NCBI GenBank assembly: GCA_020846575.1
Contig: JADLDQ010000305.1
Coordinates: 1-9,201 of the forward strand
Length of the DNA: 9,201 bases
Source: Burkholderiales bacterium
GTDB taxonomy: Bacteria > Pseudomonadota > Gammaproteobacteria > Burkholderiales > SG8-39
Reading direction: 5' to 3'
The position numbers were made by a program, and so were the translations under genes. The notes beneath the pieces are model-generated. The model was not told where the DNA came from and ran no database searches. It was given only the letters and a program-made list of their open reading frames with translations. Below, one piece after another: positions 1 to 5,185 of this stretch (positions within the stretch are counted from its first letter, which is position 1; each line of letters opens with the position of its first letter).

Positions 1-448
1 AGGCAGCAATCAGAACCTGCACGTCGTCCGGCGAGGAAGGCGCCGGGCCCATCACCTGAAAGTCCAGGTGGACCTCGTCCAGCGCAAACGGGATGTACTG
101 AGTCGCCTCGGTCTCGACCTCGACCTCGAGTTCGGTCTCGCGCAGGCCGGCCGGGACGATGATCACCTTGGTGATCACGGCCGCCGTCGGCAGGGCCATG
201 GCGACGTTCTTGGTGCGCGTGGCCATCTTCTTCCAGCCGCGCCGAACCGCCTCCACCACGGCCTCGAGGTTGGCGATGTTTCCGTCGACCACGGAGTCCT
301 TGGGAAGCGCCTCGATCGCGTAGCGCTCGACGCGCCGCACGCCCTTGGCGGGCTCCACCAGCTCCACCATCTTCACCGACGACGAGCTGATATCCATCCC
401 GATCAGGGGCGGAGTCTTTGGCTTGAAGATATCGAGGTTGGGGGCCAT
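1..448 (-). CDS. pilM: Type IV pilus assembly protein PilM (N-terminal part, runs off the left edge)
   Basis: PilM is a cytoplasmic actin/FtsA-like ATP-binding protein that binds the short cytoplasmic tail of PilN and links the pilus motor side to the PilN-PilO-PilP inner-membrane complex. Translating the minus strand from the ATG at 448-446 gives 149 open residues to the window edge. Residues 16-30 (IGMDISSSSVKMVEL) are the family's N-terminal phosphate-binding segment. Residues 91-94 (VITK) and 112-130 (tail ATQYIPFALDEVHLDF) match the conserved QYIPxxLxEVxxDF block. An in-frame GTG lies upstream within about 40 bases, but the ATG places the conserved core at the usual distance from the start. 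The Shine-Dalgarno is weak (AGGCAG). pilM divergent from mrcA is a common proteobacterial arrangement, and pilNOPQ would be expected beyond the left edge. Identity is strong from motif recognition; only the start is uncertain. Confidence 0.93.
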   Translation of the reverse strand, partial: MAPNLDIFKPKTPPLIGMDISSSSVKMVELVEPAKGVRRVERYAIEALPKDSVVDGNIANLEAVVEAVRRGWKKMATRTKNVAMALPTAAVITKVIIVPAGLRETELEVEVETEATQYIPFALDEVHLDFQVMGPAPSSPDDVQVLIAA

Positions 449-599
449 GGTCAGGTCTGCCTGGCGAGGAGGAGGATGCTCCACCGCGGTTCGGCTGCCG
501 GCCGGGTTACGGCCGGGGAGCGGTCCATCGCACTTCCAGGAATGATCATAAAGACTTTTGTGACAGCCGCTTACCGGCGAAAAATACAATCGACATTAA

Positions 600-628
600 A
601 TCCTAATAACAACTCCAAAAGGTGTAAA
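600..628 (-). promoter_or_regulatory. Candidate sigma-70 promoter for pilM
   Basis: On the minus strand TTTACA (628-623, 5 of 6 to consensus) and TAGGAT (605-600, 4 of 6) are separated by exactly 17 bases. They lie in an AT-rich island (541-640, 35 of 100 bases G or C by my count) within otherwise GC-rich DNA. Transcription from here would give a leader of roughly 145 bases before the pilM ATG. Other weak hexamer pairs exist in the same island, so this is only the best of several. Confidence 0.27.
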
Positions 629-659
629 GCAATTTCTTCACGAGACCCGGTCCGGCACC

Positions 660-689
660 CTGAACGCACCAGCGGCCGGAGCCTATAAT
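660..689 (+). promoter_or_regulatory. Candidate mrcA promoter with consensus -10
   Basis: A perfect TATAAT lies at 684-689, 25 bases before the mrcA ATG at 715. A poor -35 candidate, CTGAAC at 660-665, sits 18 bases upstream (3 of 6 matches). Initiation near 696 would leave a leader of only about 19 bases, just enough for the AAGG at 702-705. The -10 is convincing, while the -35 suggests that an activator or another contact may be needed. Confidence 0.45.
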
Positions 690-714
690 AGTCACCCTTT
701 CAAGGCTGGCGCCG

Positions 715-3012
715 ATGCCGTCTCGCTGGTTTCTCTTTCCCCTCGCGGTCCTGCTCGGAGCCGGCGTCATGGGTGCCGCCGTCGCCGCGTTCGCCCTGCT
801 GCTGATTTATCCAAATCTTCCATCAATTGAAGCACTTACGGATTACCGTCCGAAGGTGCCGCTGCGCGTCTACAGCGCCGACGGCGTGCTCATCGGGGAG
901 TTCGGGGAAGAGCGCCGTTCCGTCGTCCGGATACGGGATGTCCCCGACGTGCTCAAACACGCCATTCTGGCCGCCGAAGACGAGCGCTTCTACCAGCACA
1001 CGGGCGTGGACTATCTGGGCGTACTGAGGGCAGCCTACTCCAACCTCGTTCAGGGCGGCAAGCTGCAGGGTGCGAGCACCATCACCATGCAGGTGGCCCG
1101 CAACTTCTTCCTGTCCAGGGAGAAGACGGTCATCCGCAAGCTATACGAGGTGCTGCTTGCGTTCAAGATCGAAGCAAGCCTCGGCAAGGACCAGATACTG
1201 GAAATCTACGTGAACCAGATCTATCTGGGGCAGCGCGCCTACGGGTTCGCGGCGGCGGCACAGTTCTACTTCGGCAAGTCGCTGGACAGGCTCTCGGCAG
1301 CCGAGGCCGCCGTCCTCGCCGGGCTGCCCAAGGCGCCCTCGGCTTACAACCCGGTAACCAATCCCACCCGCGCCAAGCAGCGGCAGGGCTCTGTCCTGCG
1401 GCGCATGCGGGAGCTGGGCTACCTGAACGAAGCACAATTGTCCCAGGCGCAGAAGGCGGAGATCGCCGTACGGCGCGAAGCAAGCGACTACCCCGTTCGT
1501 GCCGATTACGTCGCCGAGATGGTGAGGCAGGTCATCCACGAGCGCTACCCCAACGACGTGTACTCGCGCGGCTTCAGGGTCTACACGACGATCCAGTCGA
1601 ACGACCAGAAGGCCGCCTATGCTGCAGTGCGCAAAGGCCTGCTCGACTACGACCAGCGGCGTGGCTACCGCGGACCGGAGGCCTACGTCGAACTCAAGGA
1701 TACGAGCGAAGATGCCCTGGAGGACGCCCTCCAGGATCACCCGGACGGCGACGAGCTGCACGCGGCCGTCGTGCTTTCGGTCGACGCGAAATCGGTCACC
1801 GCCTGGCGGCGCGGTGGCCAGACGCTGACGATCAGCGGAGAAGGGCTGAAGTTCGCCTCGCGGATGCTCGAGGAAAGAACCCCGCCTAACAGGCGCATCC
1901 GCCGTGGTTCGATCGTGCGCGTGACCCAGGACGAGAAGAAGCGCTGGACGATCGTGCAGCTACCCGAAGCGGAGTCGGCGCTCGTGTCGCTGAACTCCTA
2001 CGACGGCAGCGTGCGGGCCCTGGTGGGTGGATTCGACTTCAACCGCAGCAAGTACAACCACGTGACCCAGGCCTGGCGCCAGCCCGGCTCGGCGTTCAAG
2101 CCGTTCATCTACTCGGCGGCGCTCGAAAAGGGCTTCACCCCGGCCACCATCGTCAACGACGCGCCAGTCTCGGTGGATCCCTTCCTGACCGGTGGCCAGG
2201 TCTGGGATCCGCACAACTACGACGGGAAGTACGACGGCCCGATCAGCGTGCGCACAGCCTTGGAGAAATCGAAGAACATGGTGTCGATCCGGATCCTTCA
2301 GGCGATCGGCACCCAGTACGCGCAGGACTATCTCAAGCGTTTCGGCTTCGACGCGGAGAAGCACCCGCCGTACCTCACCATGGCCTTGGGCGCCGGGTCG
2401 GTGACGCCGTGGCAGATGGCGCGCGGCTACCTGGTGTTCGCCACCGGCGGCTACCGGGTCGAGCCCTACCTCATCCAGCGCATCGTCGACGACCGCGGCA
2501 ACCTGCTCGCCCAGGCGCAGCCGGTGCCGGCCGGCGACGAAAGCCGGCGGGTTCTCGATGCCCGGAACGCGTTCCTGATGGACAGCCTGCTGCACGACGT
2601 CGTCAGGCGCGGCACCGCGGCACGCGCGATGTCGCTGGGGCGGCAGGATCTCGGCGGCAAGACCGGCACCACCAACGACATGGTCGATGCCTGGTTCTGC
2701 GGGTACCAACCCGGCATCGTGGCGGTCGCGTGGGTAGGCTACGACCAGCCGAGAAAGCTCGGCTCGAACGAGACCGGCGCCGTTGCCGCGCTGCCGATCT
2801 GGATGAGTTACATGAGGAAGGCGCTGGAGGGCGTGCCCGAGGTGTTCATGCCGGTGCCACCGGGCATCGTGAGCGCAAGGGTGAATAGCCAGGGCCTGCG
2901 CGCGGCGGATGGCAGGCCCGAGTACTTCTATCAGGAGAACCTGCCCCCGGAGCTCGGCGCATCGGAGGCGGCAGCGCGCGCCCGCGAGGAAGTGAGTAAC
3001 CAGCTGTTCTGA
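715..3012 (+). CDS. mrcA: Penicillin-binding protein 1A, bifunctional transglycosylase/transpeptidase
   Basis: This class A PBP polymerises lipid II into glycan strands and cross-links the stem peptides in the periplasm. It is 765 residues long and begins with a single membrane anchor (about 5-32). The glycosyltransferase 51 domain follows, with EDERFYQH at 88-95 (Glu88 catalytic), GASTITMQ at 119-126, RKLYE at 141-145 and ILEIYVNQIYLG at 161-172 (Glu163 the likely second acid), then LAGLPKAPSAYNP. An OB-type linker occupies about 320-425. The transpeptidase domain has SxxK (Ser459-Lys462 in QPGSAFKPF), SxN (Ser519-Lys520-Asn521) and KTGT (649-652). All catalytic motifs are intact. The length is close to other betaproteobacterial PBP1A and shorter than the enteric protein. 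The ATG at 715 has AAGG nine bases upstream. The symbol ponA is also used. Codons 31-43 are unusually AT-rich (see findings). Confidence 0.97.
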   Translation: MPSRWFLFPLAVLLGAGVMGAAVAAFALLLIYPNLPSIEALTDYRPKVPLRVYSADGVLIGEFGEERRSVVRIRDVPDVLKHAILAAEDERFYQHTGVDYLGVLRAAYSNLVQGGKLQGASTITMQVARNFFLSREKTVIRKLYEVLLAFKIEASLGKDQILEIYVNQIYLGQRAYGFAAAAQFYFGKSLDRLSAAEAAVLAGLPKAPSAYNPVTNPTRAKQRQGSVLRRMRELGYLNEAQLSQAQKAEIAVRREASDYPVRADYVAEMVRQVIHERYPNDVYSRGFRVYTTIQSNDQKAAYAAVRKGLLDYDQRRGYRGPEAYVELKDTSEDALEDALQDHPDGDELHAAVVLSVDAKSVTAWRRGGQTLTISGEGLKFASRMLEERTPPNRRIRRGSIVRVTQDEKKRWTIVQLPEAESALVSLNSYDGSVRALVGGFDFNRSKYNHVTQAWRQPGSAFKPFIYSAALEKGFTPATIVNDAPVSVDPFLTGGQVWDPHNYDGKYDGPISVRTALEKSKNMVSIRILQAIGTQYAQDYLKRFGFDAEKHPPYLTMALGAGSVTPWQMARGYLVFATGGYRVEPYLIQRIVDDRGNLLAQAQPVPAGDESRRVLDARNAFLMDSLLHDVVRRGTAARAMSLGRQDLGGKTGTTNDMVDAWFCGYQPGIVAVAWVGYDQPRKLGSNETGAVAALPIWMSYMRKALEGVPEVFMPVPPGIVSARVNSQGLRAADGRPEYFYQENLPPELGASEAAARAREEVSNQLF

Positions 3013-3016
3013 TCGC

Positions 3017-3079
3017 GGCGCACCGCCTCAGGACCGCAGCCAGACCGAGGCGCACCGCCTCAGGGCCGCAGCGAGACCG
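3017..3079. repeat. Two-copy tandem repeat duplicating the cyaY 3' end
   Basis: Positions 3017-3047 and 3049-3079 are 31-base copies at a 32-base period that differ at only two positions by my alignment. A further five bases (GGCGC, 3081-3085) continue the period. The right copy contains the last codons and stop of cyaY; the left copy lies in the gap between the mrcA and cyaY stops and carries a second TCA (TGA on the minus strand) at 3028-3030. No stem-loop with a T tract was seen here. Confidence 0.85.
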
Positions 3080-3380
3080 CGGCGCCGGTCAATTCCCCCA
3101 GGATCGCGGACAGGCGCTCGAACAGTTCCACGCCGTCGCGCGTATCCGACCAGCGATCGCCATGCGGCCGGAAGTGATGGCCGCCGGACTTCGCCGCGAC
3201 CCAGATCTCACGGGCCGCCGCATGACGGTTGACGACGACCCGGGCGCCGCCCGCGAGCTCGATCTCCAGCACTCCGCCGCCCTTGAATGCGGCGTCGCAA
3301 TCGATGCCGCACTCCTCCAGCGACTGGGCCACGCGTTCCAACACCGCGTCGGCGCGGCTTTCGAATTCGGTATCGTTCAT
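3060..3380 (-). CDS. cyaY: Frataxin-family iron-sulfur cluster assembly protein CyaY
   Basis: CyaY is the bacterial frataxin, a small acidic cytoplasmic protein that binds iron weakly and modulates the IscS cysteine desulfurase during Fe-S cluster assembly. The 106 residues match the family in length and layout. MNDTEF opens it just as MNDSEF opens the E. coli protein. The first helix carries the acidic ridge (Asp3, Glu5, Asp11, Glu15, Glu22, Glu23, Asp27, Asp29). The sheet follows, with GGGVLEIEL (34-42) and VVVNRHAAAREIWVAAKSGGHHF (48-70), which includes the conserved NR and the IWxAxxxGGxHF signature. The gene is convergent with mrcA and divergent from the lptM-lysA pair, the usual neighbourhood in Beta- and Gammaproteobacteria. 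No clear Shine-Dalgarno precedes the ATG at 3380. Its final 20 bases belong to a tandem duplication. Confidence 0.95.
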   Translation of the reverse strand: MNDTEFESRADAVLERVAQSLEECGIDCDAAFKGGGVLEIELAGGARVVVNRHAAAREIWVAAKSGGHHFRPHGDRWSDTRDGVELFERLSAILGELTGAAVSLRP

Positions 3381-3505
3381 CGGCGTGATAACATTCCCGC
3401 TGCTATGCGTTTTCCGCCGGCCGCGCCGGCAAGTCCTGCCGAGCGCCCCGCAGGCGCTTCATCCACTCCCGTCATGCGCCCAGTCACTCCCACGGAGCCG
3501 CCGGC

Positions 3506-3521
3506 GGAGGTCCGCCCCTTG
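3506..3521 (+). promoter_or_regulatory. Shine-Dalgarno that selects a TTG start for lptM
   Basis: GGAGG at 3506-3510 is followed by eight bases and then TTG at 3519-3521, in frame with the lipoprotein. The two in-frame ATG codons further upstream (3405 and 3474) have no recognisable Shine-Dalgarno. The sequence therefore favours the TTG as the initiator, although a chance GGAGG in GC-rich DNA cannot be excluded. Confidence 0.5.
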
Positions 3522-3656
3522 CTCGGGCCGTCTGGGCGGTCTGGCGCCGTCCTCGCGCTCGCCCTGGTGTTGCTGCTCGTGGGCTGCGGCACCAAGGGCG
3601 ACCTCTACCTGCCCGAGAGCAGGGATAGACCGCCCGATAATAGCGCACGCCGATGA
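3519..3656 (+). CDS. lptM: Small LptM (YifL/LppL-type) outer-membrane lipoprotein
   Basis: LptM is a small lipoprotein that associates with LptD-LptE and assists maturation of the LPS translocon in the outer membrane. From the TTG at 3519 the product is 45 residues: a short n-region with one Arg, a hydrophobic run (AVLALALVLLLVG), then lipobox LVGC with Cys23 as the lipidated residue. GTKGDLYLP follows directly, matching the family signature CGxKGxLYLP. The TTG start is preferred because it has a well-spaced GGAGG and gives a normal-length signal peptide. It also leaves about 140 bases between the divergent cyaY and lptM starts for promoters. An ATG at 3474 (60 residues) or 3405 (83 residues) is possible. 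The stop overlaps the lysA start (ATGA, 3653-3656), so the two genes are probably co-translated. The position between cyaY and lysA is the family's classic location. Confidence 0.85.
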   Translation: MLGPSGRSGAVLALALVLLLVGCGTKGDLYLPESRDRPPDNSARR

Positions 3657-4948
3657 GCGCGCAGCCAGGCGAGCAGGCGCGCGGCGACCGGGGTGCGCCC
3701 GGTTCGAGCTTCCTGCGCAGAGGCGACGAACTGTTCGCCGAGTCGGTCTCTCTCGTGACGATTGCAGCCCGGTTCGGAACGCCGTGCTACGTCTACTCGC
3801 GGGCAGCGCTGGAGTCGGCCTACCGCGATTTCGCCGCGGCCTGCGCCGGACGCGCCTGCCGGGTGTGCTACGCCGTCAAGGCCAATTCGAACCTGGCGGT
3901 GCTCGATGTGTTCGCGCGCCTGGGTGCCGGCTTCGACATCGTGTCGGGCGGCGAGCTGGCCCGCGTGCTCGCCGCGGGCGGCGATCCCGGCAGGATCCTC
4001 TTTTCCGGTGTCGGCAAGACCGCGGAGGAGATGCGCGCAGCGCTCGCGGCCGGCATCCATTGCTTCAACGTGGAGTCCGAGGCGGAACTCCAGCGCCTGG
4101 AGAAAGTCGCCGTGGAGATGGGGACGCGCGCGCCGTTGTCCCTGCGCGTGAACCCCGACGTCGATCCCGCCACGCACCCGTATATCGCCACCGGACTGCG
4201 CGAGAACAAGTTCGGGATTCCCGCCGAGCGCGCGCTCGGACTCTACCGCCGGGCGGCGGCCTCCGCGGGACTGCGCGTCACCGGCATCGACTGCCATATC
4301 GGATCGCAGATCACCGAGACCGGGCCTTTCGTCGCGGCGCTCGATCGGGTTCTCGCGCTGGTCGACCGTCTCGCCGCCGAGGGCGTCGTCCTGGAACACA
4401 TCGACATGGGCGGCGGCCTGGGGATCCGCTACCGCGACGAGTCTCCGCCGGCGATACGCGAGTATCTGGAGGTGCTCTTCGCGAGACTGGGCGCGCGCAG
4501 CCTGCAGCTGGTGCTCGAGCCGGGACGGGCGCTGGCGGGCAACGCCGGCTTGCTGCTCACCCGGGTGGAATACCTGAAACCAGGCCCGGAGCGGAATTTC
4601 GCGGTGGTGGACGCGGCGATGAACGACCTGATGCGGCCGGCGCTGTACCAGGCATGGCACGACATCCAGCCGGTGATGCTGCGCCACGCCGCCGCCAGCA
4701 GCCACGACGTGGTCGGGCCAGTGTGCGAGACCGGCGACTGGCTGGCGCGCGATCGCAGCCTCGCCCTCGCCGGGGGCGACCTGCTGGCGGTGATGTCGGC
4801 CGGCGCCTACGGCATGAGCATGAGCTCCAACTACAACACCCGGCCGCGCGCCGCGGAGGTCATGGTGGACGGCGACAAGGTTCACCTGGTGCGCGAGCGC
4901 GAGACCGTCGAGAGCCTGTTCGCCTCCGAGAGACTGCTGCCGCGCTGA
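3653..4948 (+). CDS. lysA: Diaminopimelate decarboxylase
   Basis: LysA is a cytoplasmic PLP enzyme of fold type III (alanine racemase-like barrel). It decarboxylates meso-diaminopimelate to L-lysine, the last step of the DAP pathway. The 431-residue product shows YAVKANSN at 73-80 with the PLP lysine at 76, GFDIVSGGE at 93-101, HIGSQI at 215-220, the phosphate-binding DMGGGLGI at 251-258, EPGR at 289-292, the active-site CETGD at 358-362, and the C-terminal GAYG (384-387) and NYNTRPR (393-399). All key residues are present. The N-terminus carries about 15 extra residues before the usual FxxRxGELFAE start, but no better in-frame start was found. No Shine-Dalgarno precedes the ATG; it overlaps the lptM stop by four bases, which points to translational coupling. 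dapF does not follow, unlike in Pseudomonas. Confidence 0.97.
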   Translation: MSAQPGEQARGDRGAPGSSFLRRGDELFAESVSLVTIAARFGTPCYVYSRAALESAYRDFAAACAGRACRVCYAVKANSNLAVLDVFARLGAGFDIVSGGELARVLAAGGDPGRILFSGVGKTAEEMRAALAAGIHCFNVESEAELQRLEKVAVEMGTRAPLSLRVNPDVDPATHPYIATGLRENKFGIPAERALGLYRRAAASAGLRVTGIDCHIGSQITETGPFVAALDRVLALVDRLAAEGVVLEHIDMGGGLGIRYRDESPPAIREYLEVLFARLGARSLQLVLEPGRALAGNAGLLLTRVEYLKPGPERNFAVVDAAMNDLMRPALYQAWHDIQPVMLRHAAASSHDVVGPVCETGDWLARDRSLALAGGDLLAVMSAGAYGMSMSSNYNTRPRAAEVMVDGDKVHLVRERETVESLFASERLLPR

Positions 4949-4970
4949 GTGGAGCGCGGGTCCGGGCGGC

Positions 4971-4987
4971 GCGCGGCGGCGCCGCGC
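4971..4987 (+). terminator. GC-rich hairpin after lysA, possible terminator
   Basis: A perfect seven-base stem, GCGCGGC (4971-4977) with GCCGCGC (4981-4987), closes a GGC loop 22 bases after the lysA stop. There is no T tract after it, so it is not a canonical intrinsic terminator. It could stall polymerase or mark the 3' end of the lptM-lysA transcript, or be a chance product of GC-rich sequence. Confidence 0.25.
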
Positions 4988-5100
4988 AGACCTGTGTATT
5001 CTGAGGCCACCGGAGAAAGGCGCCATCGCACCGGTCCGGCAGCCGGGGCGCAGTATCGGCGATCGCCGCCGCGGGAGGATACGCGCGCAGGGCGCCGCAC

Positions 5101-5118
5101 GGATATGCCGCCATATCC
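5101..5118. promoter_or_regulatory. Operator-like inverted repeat upstream of the hyuB-like gene
   Basis: GGATATG (5101-5107) and CATATCC (5112-5118) form a perfect seven-base inverted repeat around CCGC, centred about 76 bases upstream of the ATG at 5186. The arms are AT-richer than the surrounding sequence, which is less expected by chance than GC-only stems. The size and symmetry suit a site for a dimeric regulator; a small RNA hairpin in a leader is the alternative. No regulator gene lies beside it. Confidence 0.35.
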
Positions 5119-5185
5119 CGGACTGTCGAAGACGGGCGGTTTCATGCTGCCGCATTCCCCCGGCAGGCGTTTCTGAGGACTGGAC

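Noticed and set aside
68..688. A 206-codon plus-strand open frame at the left edge
   Set aside because: It runs antisense to pilM and through the AT-rich control region. Its composition is typical of a shadow frame and no motif was seen.
3013..3059. An intrinsic terminator between mrcA and cyaY
   Set aside because: The gap is filled by the tandem repeat. No stem with a T tract was found on either strand.
3229..5004. A 591-codon plus-strand open frame overlapping cyaY, lptM and lysA
   Set aside because: It is out of frame with lysA, Arg/Ala-rich and without a domain. lysA in the other frame carries every catalytic motif.
4949..5176. A 75-codon GTG-started frame between lysA and the hyuB-like gene
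   Set aside because: The GTG touches the lysA stop, but there is no Shine-Dalgarno. The product is Arg-rich without a domain, and the frame would run through the inverted repeat and end almost in the next gene's ribosome site.
4949..5185. Loss of dapF after lysA as a possible deletion
   Set aside because: dapF follows lysA in Pseudomonas, but to my knowledge Betaproteobacteria commonly keep it elsewhere, so its absence is better read as a taxonomic hint.
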